NCBI GenBank assembly: GCA_002346645.1
Contig: DEAD01000006.1
Span: forward strand, 17,209-81,208
Length of the DNA stretch: 64,000 bases
Source of the DNA: Dehalococcoidia bacterium UBA2991
Lineage (GTDB): Bacteria > Chloroflexota > Dehalococcoidia > Tepidiformales > Tepidiformaceae
Direction of reading: 5' to 3'
Of the stretch, positions 26,146 to 34,596 are shown in pieces; positions within the stretch are counted from its first letter, which is position 1; each line of letters begins with the position of its first letter. Under the pieces are notes generated by a model. That model searched no databases, was not told where the DNA came from, and worked only from the letters and a program-made list of their open reading frames with translations. The position numbers were made by a program, and so were the translations under genes.

Positions 26146-26541
26146 ATGTCTAAAAAGGGAGAGCAAACGCAAGCTGAGCAGGAAGCGCTCGTTGCAAACG
26201 AAGCTTTTTACCGCGCACTTAGCTCAGCAGACACTGGCGCGATAGAGAACCTCTGGTCTTTTACAACTCCAGTAACCTGCCTGCACCCTGGTTGGACGCT
26301 TCTAGTTGGTCGCGAGGCAGTACTTGAGAGCTGGAACACTATTCTTGCGAATCCGAACCAACCTCGCATCGTTGGCGGCGGCGCAAGCGTAAATGTATTA
26401 GGCCAAACCGCAGTAGTGCTCTGCCGAGAGGTGGTCTCTGGTAGCACCCTCTATGCCACCAACATTTTCGTGCTCGAGGACGGTAAGTGGCGAATGACCC
26501 ACCACCACTCTGGGCCAGTAATGGTAACTACCGTCGACTAG
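26146..26541 (+). CDS. SnoaL/NTF2-fold protein
   Basis: The 131-residue protein fits the SnoaL_3-type nuclear transport factor 2 fold. A helical start (QEALVANEAFYRALSSADTGAIENLWS) is followed by the loop CLHPGWTLLVGREAVLESW and ends in beta strands with GKWRMTHHHSGPV. Members of this fold include polyketide cyclases, ketosteroid isomerase and many uncharacterised proteins, so no reaction can be assigned. It stands alone on the plus strand and converges with the crotonase gene, overlapping it by 4 bases. Confidence 0.85.
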   Translation: MSKKGEQTQAEQEALVANEAFYRALSSADTGAIENLWSFTTPVTCLHPGWTLLVGREAVLESWNTILANPNQPRIVGGGASVNVLGQTAVVLCREVVSGSTLYATNIFVLEDGKWRMTHHHSGPVMVTTVD

Positions 26542-27389
26542 GGCCGGAAACCCTCGCGATTGAAGGCCTCGTCTCGCCAAGCAAGAGCAGAGCGTAGTCC
26601 TTCCTCATTTGAAATGCGCCCAAATTCTCCAGCTCCTGGGCGCATTCGACCACTAAGTGCGTGCCATTGGGGACCGGTATTCAAAGCCGTACGGATACCC
26701 ATAATCTCGTAACTTTGATTGATCGCAAGCTTATTTGCCGCAAGCAGGTCCGGCGCAATGCTGGAAATAGCTCGTACCTCCTTCATCACCTCATCTTCCA
26801 GCGATTCCGCAGGGAAGCTCTTGGCAATCCAACCCCACTCAGCTGCCTGCTTACCAGTAAGGCTATTGCCACTCAACTGGAGGTACTTTGCTCGACCCAT
26901 CGGCATCTTCCACGGGAAGTAGATGACATCCGGCGTAGTCATACCACGCATCGGTGGATAACCAATTTTGCAGTCGTCGGAGGCAAATGCGATGTCGCAC
27001 ATCGACATGAGCTCTGAACCGCCAGCCAAACAATAGCCATGCACCATAGCAACGACCGGCTTTAGCAGATCCCAGATGGTCATCCAGTCTCGGACACAGC
27101 TTCTGGCAAAGGGATCAGTCCAATTATCAAAATACTTGTCCGAAACCAGGATCCCAGCTCGAGCATCTGCGGGTTGATTAGGCGTGATGTCGTAACCCGC
27201 ACAAAAAGCACGACCAGAGCCGTCCACCAAAATGACTGTTACATCATCGTCCCGCTCAGCAGTTTTAAGAGCATCAACGAACTCACCCCGAAGCTCCCTA
27301 TTAAGGGCATTTAACTTTTCGGGACGATTAAGAGTAATCCGGGCGATTCGATCCTTCGTGGAATAGAGGATGTGCTCGTATTTTGTCAT
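26538..27389 (-). CDS. Enoyl-CoA hydratase/isomerase (crotonase) family protein
   Basis: The 283-residue protein has the crotonase fold: IARITLNRPEKLNALN at the start, the first oxyanion-hole segment GRAFCAGYD (about 59-67) and the second in HGYCLAGGSELMSMCD (about 115-130). At the place where hydratases carry the catalytic Glu, the sequence reads GYPPMRGMTTPD, with no Glu. It may therefore be an isomerase, hydrolase or other CoA-ester enzyme rather than a classical hydratase. AGGAGG lies 7 bases before the ATG. It is 35 bases downstream of the two-domain CoA-transferase, and the two probably form an operon for CoA-ester catabolism. Confidence 0.9.
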   Translation of the reverse strand: MTKYEHILYSTKDRIARITLNRPEKLNALNRELRGEFVDALKTAERDDDVTVILVDGSGRAFCAGYDITPNQPADARAGILVSDKYFDNWTDPFARSCVRDWMTIWDLLKPVVAMVHGYCLAGGSELMSMCDIAFASDDCKIGYPPMRGMTTPDVIYFPWKMPMGRAKYLQLSGNSLTGKQAAEWGWIAKSFPAESLEDEVMKEVRAISSIAPDLLAANKLAINQSYEIMGIRTALNTGPQWHALSGRMRPGAGEFGRISNEEGLRSALAWRDEAFNREGFRP

Positions 27390-27424
27390 TCAAGGCCTCC
27401 TGGCAATGCCGGGATTGTAGGGGG

Positions 27425-29776
27425 TTAGGGCGTGGTAAGGGGATCAATCACAAAAGGCGGACTGGGAACAGAGGGCTCATGTGCAGTCACCCCCTCCTTG
27501 TACAAGCACTCGATTGCTTCCTCATCAAGGCCAAGGAGCTCACGGAAAACGTAATCATTACCCTCTGCAAAGCGAGGTGCGTGACTACGAACAGATGGCT
27601 CTGTTCCGGAGAAGCGCCACATGAACCCCGGATAGGGATAGACCCCCGTGTCAGGATGATCGATATACACAAAGGCTCCCCGGGCGTGGAAATGGGGATC
27701 TGAGTGCAACTGCCAATTGTGGAGAATTGAAGCAGCGGGAACAGCTCTCTCCTGCAGCATGCGAACCGCCTCGAAACGGGTATGGCTTTTTGTCCACTCA
27801 GAGATATGTCTGTCGATCTCGGATCGGCGGGAAACACGGCCAGATGCGTCAAGCGCCTCAAGCTGTTTAAGCCCAACTAAACCACAGAGAGCCCGCCACT
27901 GATCGTCTGTGCGTACCGCAATGGCGATCCAATCATCCCGGCCGGCGACTGGATATGCCCCGGTGGGCGCGTCTGCAGACTCGATATTGCCTTGCCGGGG
28001 CATAGGCTCCCCAAGTTCGTGAGCATGAGCAAAAGCGGCAACCATAAACGTCATTGCGGACTCCGTAAGTGCTATATCAACGTGGGAGCCTCGGCCAGTG
28101 CGCTCCAGTCGTTCCAATCCAGCCACAGCAGCTAAGGCTGCATGCCCCCCCGCAATCGGATCAGCGATGAAGGAACCAGTGCGATAGGGCCGCTCATCAT
28201 CGGGATAGCCAGTGATCGACGCGAGTCCACTAGCCGCCTCGATATTGGAACCATAGGCAATCCAGTTTCGTCGTGCGCCAGTTGCCCCAAAACCACTAAT
28301 TGAAACCATTACCAGGCGGGGATTGACCTCATTCAAAACCTCATACGAAAGACCGAGGTTAGGCATGACACGGGAACTGTTGTTTTCTATGAGGACATCC
28401 GCCTGAGACGCAAGATCAAGGAAAATGCGACGGCCCTTGTCCGTCGCAAGATTAAGGGCAATGTCGCGCTTATTGCGATTCATCTCGTTGAAGTATCCCG
28501 AAGTGTTCCAGTGATACTTTCCGGGATCGAGTCCCGCGTAATGGCTGGCACGCGTGGCAGGCCGTGCGGCCAACTCTACCTTGATCACCTCTGCTCCAAG
28601 GTCCGCTAGGTGTCGGCATGCTATTGGGCCAGCCCAGTTATTGGTGACCTCAATAACCCTCAACCCCGAAAAAGGAAGGCTTTCATCTATCTGGCCACCT
28701 TTCAGAGGTTGGGGTTCCCCCCTGGCAAAGGCGAGCTCGAGGTTTTTTGAGGGGGGCAAATCAGGCCAGGGATTGGTCCACTGATAGGGCCGACCTGGCA
28801 TAGGACTCCCCTTACAGTCACGGAAATACTTTCGGTCAGCAAGATGATCATCCGCAAGAAGCCACGGCACATCAGCCATGGGAGTCATTGGAACTCGCAT
28901 GGATTGTGCCTTCTCAATGATCTCCATTACAGGATGCTTAGCGCACCATTCCCTAGCAATCGCTTCAATCTCCTCAAGATGTTCGCGACGTCCCAGGGCA
29001 GTTTGATAATCCTCATGAGAAGCCAGGTCCGGCCGGTCCAAAAGAAGAAGAACATCCTGGTGAATAAGCAGTGAATAGAAATGCACCCAACCGTCCTTCG
29101 CTCGGTAAAGGTCAGAGCCAGTCCGCATAAAAACGCGCCCCTCATGAGTCCACGCAACAGTGGTACTCCAATGAGCACCGAGCATGGCATCTGCTGCGCT
29201 AACTTCTATCTCTTGCCCCTCCCCGGTGCGGCGGGCGTGACGGAGTCCAGCTAACGAAGCAAATGCAACCTGAAGTCCAGCATGAAACTGCGCCTGGTGA
29301 CCCGGCACTCTCAAGGGCTCTCGTTCTGGAAGGCCGGCAATCGACCAATAACCTCCCAGGGCATAGTCAGTCAGTTCGTCCCCAGCCCACCGGGCATAAG
29401 GACCAGTACGCCCGTAGTGATCGGCATTGGCTACCACAATCGCAGGATTACTCGTCTTCAAAAGCCGGAAAAGTACATCCTGTTCCAGTTCGGGTAGGGT
29501 GAAATCGGTCAGGATCAGATCGAAATAGGGAGCGATCGCAGGAAGCTTATCGAGCAAAGCGTTGCGGTCGAGGTGTTCGTTGTAGAGCTCCACACCATCC
29601 TCAAAATAAGCCCTAACCAGATCACTAGACGGCCAGTCGCCTGGGCGAGGCTCAGTCCAGCGCCACCAGGAACAGGGGGCACCTAGATCCGACAAGAGCC
29701 TCATCGCATAGGCGCCTGCGACGCCACGAGCGAGGTTCAGCACACGAAAGTCAAGCGGGGCAATCCCGTCGAGCAT
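27425..29776 (-). CDS. Fused two-domain class III CoA-transferase (CaiB/BaiF)
   Basis: At 783 residues this is twice the length of a class III CoA-transferase and holds two CaiB/BaiF domains (about 1-360 and 368-783). The second has the canonical start GLRVIEVTNNWAGPIACRHLADLGAEVIKVE, NRNKRDIALNL and the nucleophile Asp539 in FIADPIAGG. In the first, the aligned position is Gln163 (GHQAQFHAGLQ) and the NxNKR segment is lost, so it probably lacks transferase activity and may bind substrate. DMSP-cleaving DddD has the same tandem layout with the active Asp in the second domain; this protein could be a distant analogue, but nothing proves the substrate. It precedes the crotonase gene. Confidence 0.88.
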   Translation of the reverse strand: MLDGIAPLDFRVLNLARGVAGAYAMRLLSDLGAPCSWWRWTEPRPGDWPSSDLVRAYFEDGVELYNEHLDRNALLDKLPAIAPYFDLILTDFTLPELEQDVLFRLLKTSNPAIVVANADHYGRTGPYARWAGDELTDYALGGYWSIAGLPEREPLRVPGHQAQFHAGLQVAFASLAGLRHARRTGEGQEIEVSAADAMLGAHWSTTVAWTHEGRVFMRTGSDLYRAKDGWVHFYSLLIHQDVLLLLDRPDLASHEDYQTALGRREHLEEIEAIAREWCAKHPVMEIIEKAQSMRVPMTPMADVPWLLADDHLADRKYFRDCKGSPMPGRPYQWTNPWPDLPPSKNLELAFARGEPQPLKGGQIDESLPFSGLRVIEVTNNWAGPIACRHLADLGAEVIKVELAARPATRASHYAGLDPGKYHWNTSGYFNEMNRNKRDIALNLATDKGRRIFLDLASQADVLIENNSSRVMPNLGLSYEVLNEVNPRLVMVSISGFGATGARRNWIAYGSNIEAASGLASITGYPDDERPYRTGSFIADPIAGGHAALAAVAGLERLERTGRGSHVDIALTESAMTFMVAAFAHAHELGEPMPRQGNIESADAPTGAYPVAGRDDWIAIAVRTDDQWRALCGLVGLKQLEALDASGRVSRRSEIDRHISEWTKSHTRFEAVRMLQERAVPAASILHNWQLHSDPHFHARGAFVYIDHPDTGVYPYPGFMWRFSGTEPSVRSHAPRFAEGNDYVFRELLGLDEEAIECLYKEGVTAHEPSVPSPPFVIDPLTTP

Positions 29777-29916
29777 GCCCGGAACTCTACAGCGCTAAAG
29801 GACTCCCGGCCTGGCAAGGCTTGGATTAAATGACTCTATACATGGGACCTTCAAGCCTTTCTACTAAAGCCCCCTGGCGAGCACTCCATTCGAAGTTGCC
29901 TGCTAGACTCGCGAAC

Positions 29917-31107
29917 ATGAAGGCTGAAATTGTTGCCATTGGAACCGAAATTCTCTTGGGAGAAATCGTCGATACAAACAGCTCCTGGATCGCCCAACAA
30001 CTTCCTGCCCTCGGCATCGACCTAAACCACACCACCGTTGTGGGCGACAACATGGGTCGCCTAATCGAAACACTTGGCCAAGCATGGGGGCGATCAGACC
30101 TAGTTATCACCACGGGCGGACTAGGCCCGACCGAAGACGACCTCACCCGTGAAGCAATCTGTCAGCTTCTTGCAGAACAGCCCTACATCGTCCCTGACCT
30201 CGAGAAACGGCTTCGTGGCTTCTTCGAGCAGCGAGGCATCCAGATGCCAGATTCCAACATTAAACAAGCTTGGCTTATCCCCAGCGCCCATGCGATCGAA
30301 AACCCCCGCGGAACAGCTCCAGGATGGTGGACCGAACAGGATGGGAACATCATCATTTCGATGCCAGGAGTACCTCCCGAAATGATGCGGATGTGGACTC
30401 ACGAGGTAGCACCAGAACTTGAGGGGCGCTCAGGGGAAGTACTAATTACCCGAACCCTGAAAACCGCTGGCATCGGGGAGGGCACCGTCGACGAGATGGC
30501 CCAGCCCATTTTCAACTTACCAGGCATTGGGGTGGGTACCTACGCTCGCGCAGATGGCGTTCACTTACGCATCGGAGCCAAGGCACCTACGCAAGAGGAA
30601 GCACTAAGGTTAATCGAACCAGCCGAACGCGAGCTCATTGCCATCTTTGGAGACGCAATCTGGGGCCAAGACGAGGACACACTCGAAGGCTTCATTACCA
30701 GAACACTGCTCAGCCGGGGCCAAACGGTTGCGACATTTGAGTCAGCAACCGGAGGGTCGTTAGCAAGCACAATTAGCGATGCACCCCTTGCGAGCAAAGC
30801 CTTTGCAGGCGGGCTCGTCTCTGCAAAATGGGACAAGGAATTCAACACTGCTTCTGAAAAAACAGCAACCCTGATGGCTACAACAGCAAGAGAACGATTG
30901 GGTAGCGACTATGGGGTTGGAATATCAGGAGAAATGGACAGTGAACCGACGATGGAGCAACCGGGCACAATATTTGTGGCAATAGCAGGTCCCAGTAGCT
31001 CCCGGTGCACTAAGATCGTCATGGCACAAGGCCGCGTAGCAACAAAGCGACGCGCTATCACCACCGCTTTGATGCTGCTTCGCAGCAGCGTATTAGAAGA
31101 AGAGTGA
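29917..31107 (+). CDS. cinA: CinA-like protein (competence/damage-inducible; NMN amidohydrolase-like domain)
   Basis: From the ATG at 29917 the protein has 396 residues. The N-terminal domain is a COG1058 molybdopterin-binding-fold pyrophosphatase: MKAEIVAIGTEILLGEIVDTNSSWIAQQL, then TTGGLGPTEDDLTREAI, acting on ADP-ribose or NADP-like nucleotides. The C-terminal domain (about 250-396) is PncC-like, with ESATGGSLASTISDAP and GVGISGEMDSEP. It takes part in salvage of pyridine nucleotides. The Ser/Thr-Gly-Gly segment fits deamidase chemistry. The frame is open 29 codons further upstream but lacks family similarity there. The stop overlaps the next gene's possible GTG start. Confidence 0.9.
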   Translation: MKAEIVAIGTEILLGEIVDTNSSWIAQQLPALGIDLNHTTVVGDNMGRLIETLGQAWGRSDLVITTGGLGPTEDDLTREAICQLLAEQPYIVPDLEKRLRGFFEQRGIQMPDSNIKQAWLIPSAHAIENPRGTAPGWWTEQDGNIIISMPGVPPEMMRMWTHEVAPELEGRSGEVLITRTLKTAGIGEGTVDEMAQPIFNLPGIGVGTYARADGVHLRIGAKAPTQEEALRLIEPAERELIAIFGDAIWGQDEDTLEGFITRTLLSRGQTVATFESATGGSLASTISDAPLASKAFAGGLVSAKWDKEFNTASEKTATLMATTARERLGSDYGVGISGEMDSEPTMEQPGTIFVAIAGPSSSRCTKIVMAQGRVATKRRAITTALMLLRSSVLEEE

Positions 31108-31112
31108 CACAG

Positions 31113-31490
31113 ATGGACAATACCGAAATCGTACGAAACTTCTGCGCGGAATGGGACGCACCAGCCCCGGACGGGGAGCAGCTGGCCTCCTATTTCACAG
31201 AGGATGCCTTTTACCACAACATTCCTATGGACCCCATTAGGGGGCGAGACAACATTCAAACCACCCTCGGAGGCATGGCTGCCATGATGACGAGCAAAGG
31301 GTGGGTTGTCTTGAATATAGTCGCAGAAGGCGACGTTGTTATGACTGAGCGAATCGACAAATTTGATGCCAACGGCAATGCCGTCGCCCTACCTGTGATG
31401 GGCGTCTTTGAACTGCGAGAGGGGAAAATCGCATCCTGGAGAGACTACTTTGACCTCGGTACATTCCAAAGGCAGATGTCTGGAAGCTAG
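31113..31490 (+). CDS. Limonene-1,2-epoxide hydrolase-like (SnoaL/NTF2 fold) protein
   Basis: The 125-residue protein starts MDNTEIVRNFCAEWDAPAPDGEQLASYFTEDAFYHNIPMDPIRGRD, the usual opening of the limonene-epoxide-hydrolase family. It keeps candidates for the Asp-Arg-Asp catalytic set (TERIDKF and WRDYFD near the C-terminus). It may open an epoxide, for example one made by the P450s of this region, but that is inference. GAAGAAGAG at the end of cinA serves as ribosome site for the ATG at 31113. A GTG at 31104, overlapping the cinA stop, is the alternative. It converges with the HAD gene. Confidence 0.82.
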   Translation: MDNTEIVRNFCAEWDAPAPDGEQLASYFTEDAFYHNIPMDPIRGRDNIQTTLGGMAAMMTSKGWVVLNIVAEGDVVMTERIDKFDANGNAVALPVMGVFELREGKIASWRDYFDLGTFQRQMSGS

Positions 31491-32035
31491 TCTCCTACGA
31501 TAACCTCAAGGATAGGAAGCGCATCGGCGAGCCGCTGAATACGGTGAATGTTGCTTTGCTCTACGCCTTGGTTACGAGGCCAATCAAGCAGAAAAACATG
31601 AGGGATCTGGTCTGCGAGCAGTAGGGCGGTATTAGGATCATCCTCGAAATGTGCCAACGGTTTCAATGGAGGAATTACACGCGCCTTGAACGCTGAAGAC
31701 CGTTCACGCCAAGAAGCTCGCAACCAGAGTGGCGGTAACAACTCAAGGGTCTGTACCAACCAAGCTTCCGTTACGGAACGGGCCGCTTCTCCACGTGCCG
31801 AAACAACGGCGCATTCAAAGTTTTTAGCAATCGCACGGAATCCTTCTGCAGCCCCTGGCATTGGTTGCCGTCGTAGGTACAGCCATCTCTCAAAGGGCCA
31901 GGTAGGCCGAGGAAATCGAGCCGGCCTACTCGCGTCCCGGCTTACCCCTCCTGGATTGATGCCAAAGGGTGACCGGCAGAGCACACCATCAATATCGAAG
32001 GTGACCAGCGGGCGAGAGGTCGTCACAGACGCCAT
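31487..32035 (-). CDS. HAD-superfamily hydrolase-like protein
   Basis: The protein (182 residues from the ATG at 32035, or 202 from GTG 32095) has the HAD nucleophile motif I in VTFDIDGVLCRSP and a motif IV-like acidic cluster in AHFEDDPNTALLLA. It also has a motif II-like hydrophobic strand ending in ECAVVSARGE. The region between motifs is short, as in C0-cap HAD phosphatases. The shorter start places motif I about 13 residues in, as is usual, and leaves room for a divergent promoter before the muconolactone-isomerase-like gene. No ribosome site is strong for either start. The substrate is unknown. Confidence 0.78.
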   Translation of the reverse strand: MASVTTSRPLVTFDIDGVLCRSPFGINPGGVSRDASRPARFPRPTWPFERWLYLRRQPMPGAAEGFRAIAKNFECAVVSARGEAARSVTEAWLVQTLELLPPLWLRASWRERSSAFKARVIPPLKPLAHFEDDPNTALLLADQIPHVFLLDWPRNQGVEQSNIHRIQRLADALPILEVIVGD

Positions 32036-32133
32036 GCTACGAGGCAAATGCGTGTGGCGCTCTATAGCATCCGTACGGTAGCCTTCGGACATCACGCCCA
32101 GGCATCAAGGCCTTGGAGCAAGGGGTGGCAGGA

Positions 32134-32418
32134 GTGCTTTTTTCGGTACGTTTAGTTTCGAGGCAGCCCGCAGACCTTGATACGGAGGCCTGGCAAGCTG
32201 TAGTCGCCCAGCAATTGAAAGCCACAAAAGCGCTTCGGGACGAGGGCAAGATCAAAGCCATCTACCGAGAGACCGGCGCGGGTGTGCTAGCAATATTCGA
32301 CGTAGCTGATGCTGCTGAGATGGATCAGACCCTGGCAGGCTTACCCATGGGACGCTACTTCACCAGCGTCTCTGCAAATGCTGTCTGGGACATGGGCCCT
32401 GCCCTTGAGAACGTTTAG
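32134..32418 (+). CDS. Muconolactone delta-isomerase-like small protein
   Basis: The protein of about 94 residues aligns with the muconolactone isomerase family: LFSVRLVSRQPADLDTEAWQAVV at the start, a central IYRETGAGVLAIFDVADAAEMDQTLAGLPMGRYF and a final beta strand. The family normally begins 'MLFxVRM', so the GTG at 32134 fits best. TTG 32113 and GTG 32125 are also in frame, and AAGGGG at 32121 could serve as ribosome site. True muconolactone isomerases act in the beta-ketoadipate route, but many homologues have unknown jobs. The flavin reductase gene starts 2 bases after its stop. Confidence 0.75.
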   Translation: MLFSVRLVSRQPADLDTEAWQAVVAQQLKATKALRDEGKIKAIYRETGAGVLAIFDVADAAEMDQTLAGLPMGRYFTSVSANAVWDMGPALENV

Positions 32419-32420
32419 CA

Positions 32421-32906
32421 ATGTCTTCGGTTGACTCTGACACCTTCAAAAACGCCTTAGCTTCTTGGGCATCCGGAGTAACAGTGCTCACAACTGAGCA
32501 TGAAGGGAAGGTTTATGGCATCACTGCCTCAAGCTTCTCAACACTCTCTATGGACCCATTACTAGTTCTTGTATGTATCCAAAATGGCAATCACTTGGAG
32601 CAAATGGTTCCAGCTTCAGGCAAGTTTGCTGTAAGCGTACTGGCCGAAGGGCAAGAGGAAATTTCCAACCACTTTGCTGTTTCGGGGCGGGATCCTGGAC
32701 CAGAACTCGATGGCTTCGAAACATTCATTGACCAAACCGGGTGCCCTATCCTGAGCGGCTCTATCGCACACCTAGACTGCGAGCTACAGTCAGTGGTTCC
32801 TGGTGGCGACCACGTCATTGCACTGGGGCGCGTAGTAGGAGCAGCCTCCGATGCTTCGAAAGAGCCTTTGCTTTACTTCCGACGCGGCTACCACGAGCTT
32901 GACTAA
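32421..32906 (+). CDS. Flavin reductase-like (HpaC/split-barrel) protein
   Basis: The 161-residue protein has the flavin-reductase split-barrel fold: FKNALASWASGVTVLTTEHEGKVYGITASSFSTLSMDPLLVLVCI, followed by SGKFAVSVLAEGQEEISNHFA and the C-terminal YFRRGYHEL. Members reduce FMN or FAD with NAD(P)H to feed two-component monooxygenases. No obvious partner oxygenase is beside it, although a Rieske protein follows 80 bases downstream. It overlaps nothing but sits 2 bases behind the isomerase-like gene, so the two are likely co-translated. Confidence 0.9.
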   Translation: MSSVDSDTFKNALASWASGVTVLTTEHEGKVYGITASSFSTLSMDPLLVLVCIQNGNHLEQMVPASGKFAVSVLAEGQEEISNHFAVSGRDPGPELDGFETFIDQTGCPILSGSIAHLDCELQSVVPGGDHVIALGRVVGAASDASKEPLLYFRRGYHELD

Positions 32907-32916
32907 CAACCTCATT

Positions 32917-32937
32917 CAAAGCATTCGTGATGCTTTG
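32917..32937 (+). terminator. Short inverted repeat after the flavin reductase gene
   Basis: CAAAGCAT and ATGCTTTG form an 8-bp stem around a 5-base loop, 10 bases after the flavin reductase stop. No T run follows, so it is at best a weak terminator or an mRNA-end stabiliser. Confidence 0.3.
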
Positions 32938-32985
32938 CACAGGCGCGAACAGACGCGTACGATCCTCTTCCGGGGAGGGTAACTC

Positions 32986-33657
32986 GTGTCCATAGCGCTG
33001 GCTATCGTGGGAGTCTCAGTCCTCGGGACATGGGGAATCGCCACGATCTCTTTGATCGCGGGCGGTATCATCCTCATGGTAGCCCCAGCAGACATCGAAA
33101 CCACGTCGAGTGGCACTGCTGTGGGCATTTTTCTGCTGATCACCGGTCTTATCTCGGGGGGCCTAATGCAGGTCATCGCAATGCCCCTAATGGGCATCGA
33201 TCCCCCTATTCCAATGAAAGCAAAAAATATCGTTCCTCACGATCGCATGAAGGGCTGGGCTAATGCCGGATCCCTGCGCAGCTTCCCTGATGGGGTTGCG
33301 AAAGAGGTCAGGTTGCGGAGCGAGCGAGTAGCGATCGTAAGACAAGGTGAGGAAGTCTATGCGATGGGAGCCCTGTGTCCCCACGCACGACTCCCTCTTG
33401 GCAGTTTCCCTGGAGCTCCTATTAAGCCAGAGGAGATCCGCGATGGTTGTGTGATGTGCCCCTTCCACGGTGCGCGCTTCGAGGTCTCTAGTGGAAAGGC
33501 CGTTCGACAACCCTTCAGCAGCGAGTTCAACTCGAACCACCCATTCCTAGGACAGTTCCAATCAAAACTGTTCTTCTGGAATAAAGGCGCAGAAGACATT
33601 CAGACCTACCCAGTCAGAATCGAGAACGACGAAGTTATGGTCGGACTTCCCCGCTAG
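32986..33657 (+). CDS. Membrane-anchored Rieske [2Fe-2S] protein
   Basis: The 223-residue protein begins (GTG, with GGGGAGGG about 8 bases upstream) with two hydrophobic helices (about 4-33 and 43-66), then a soluble Rieske domain. The cluster ligands are clear: Cys-x-His in ALCPHARLPLGS and Cys-x2-His in CVMCPFHGARF. The spacing between them (about 24 residues) is that of ferredoxin-like or oxygenase Rieske domains. No cytochrome b or oxygenase alpha subunit is adjacent. It may carry electrons at the membrane for the neighbouring oxidative enzymes. Confidence 0.85.
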   Translation: MSIALAIVGVSVLGTWGIATISLIAGGIILMVAPADIETTSSGTAVGIFLLITGLISGGLMQVIAMPLMGIDPPIPMKAKNIVPHDRMKGWANAGSLRSFPDGVAKEVRLRSERVAIVRQGEEVYAMGALCPHARLPLGSFPGAPIKPEEIRDGCVMCPFHGARFEVSSGKAVRQPFSSEFNSNHPFLGQFQSKLFFWNKGAEDIQTYPVRIENDEVMVGLPR

Positions 33658-33714
33658 CGTTTTACTTCCGCGCGCTACTAAGGCAGCGTGCTAATCTCCC
33701 ACCGAGGAGCAACC

Positions 33715-34164
33715 GTGGCTGACGTAACCGAAAGTAAAATCACTGAAGAACACCGCGCCATGATCGGGCGAAAAAGCGATCCCATCGAAGTGGTTCCTAG
33801 AACCGCAGATGCCCACCGGATGCGTGATCTCTTAAACGACACCGATCCACGCTGGGCTGATGAAACGGGAATAGCCCCCCCATATATCCTTGCCATGCTG
33901 GAGCCCCGTTTGCCAGCAGAACTCTCCCCACAGGTGCTCTCAAGCGGCATCCTGACCCAGACTGAGTGGAAATTCGCCCAGCCAATCAAACTGGAGGAAC
34001 CACTACAGGCAGTAACCCAACTTATCGACGTACGAGACCGTCTTGGCGGACGCTATGGTTATAGCGTGCTGGTTATGTTTCAGACCTCGTACATGAACAG
34101 TGACGGAGAGGAGGCGGCCGCCTCACTGCGCACAATCACGCAGTTCGATCGGCCTCAGTCATGA
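33715..34164 (+). CDS. MaoC-like N-terminal (FAS1-type) dehydratase-domain protein
   Basis: From the GTG at 33715 (GAGGAG 6 bases upstream) the protein has 149 residues: ITEEHRAMIGRKSDPIEVVPRTADAHRMRDLLNDTDPRW, a proline-rich IAPPYILAML, then hot-dog strands with YSVLVMFQTSYMNSDGEEAA. This matches the MaoC-dehydratase N-terminal domain found in mesaconyl-CoA or 3-hydroxyacyl-CoA dehydratases. It is paired with the next gene, which it overlaps by 4 bases (ATGA), and the two should form a heterodimeric double-hot-dog dehydratase or hydratase acting on CoA esters. Confidence 0.83.
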   Translation: MADVTESKITEEHRAMIGRKSDPIEVVPRTADAHRMRDLLNDTDPRWADETGIAPPYILAMLEPRLPAELSPQVLSSGILTQTEWKFAQPIKLEEPLQAVTQLIDVRDRLGGRYGYSVLVMFQTSYMNSDGEEAAASLRTITQFDRPQS

Positions 34165-34586
34165 GTCAACGTTATTTTGAAGACATCGCCCCTGATGAGG
34201 AGCTAGAACCACGAGAGCAGCTCCCAACCGAGGACAAAGCTATCGAGTTCTTCGGTCGTGACAATCCTACTAACCCTGCCTTCGGGGATGCAGAAGCGGG
34301 ACGTCGTATGGGTTTCGGCGGGGCACTTGTACCAGGACTGCTTAAGCTCTCCTGGATTACCAATTACGTTGGGTCATGGGCTGGTTCAGAGGCTAATCTC
34401 CGCAGCGTAAGGGTAGCGTTCCGACGTCCTGACATTGCTGGGAAGGCGCTCGTATTAGCCGGTCGCGTAGTTGACAAGCGACAGGAAGATGGCTGCAACA
34501 TCGTCGAGCTCGAGGTGGTAACACTGGCTGATGACCAACCCTCCGTGCGCGGCAACGTTCAGGTCGAGATTCCTTCGCGCCCGTAG
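34161..34586 (+). CDS. MaoC-like hydratase/dehydratase
   Basis: The 141-residue hot-dog protein starts MSQRYFEDIAPDEELEPREQLPTEDKAIEFFGRDNPTNPAFGDAEAGRRMGFGGALVPG. The segment D-x-NP-x(n)-G-x-x-x-PG is the (R)-hydratase signature, although the catalytic His of 'NPxH' appears replaced by Phe/Gly at NPAFGD. It overlaps the partner domain gene and lies 10 bases before a CoA-transferase, so it probably hydrates or dehydrates a CoA ester made by that enzyme. Confidence 0.85.
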   Translation: MSQRYFEDIAPDEELEPREQLPTEDKAIEFFGRDNPTNPAFGDAEAGRRMGFGGALVPGLLKLSWITNYVGSWAGSEANLRSVRVAFRRPDIAGKALVLAGRVVDKRQEDGCNIVELEVVTLADDQPSVRGNVQVEIPSRP

Positions 34587-34596
34587 ACTAGTACCT

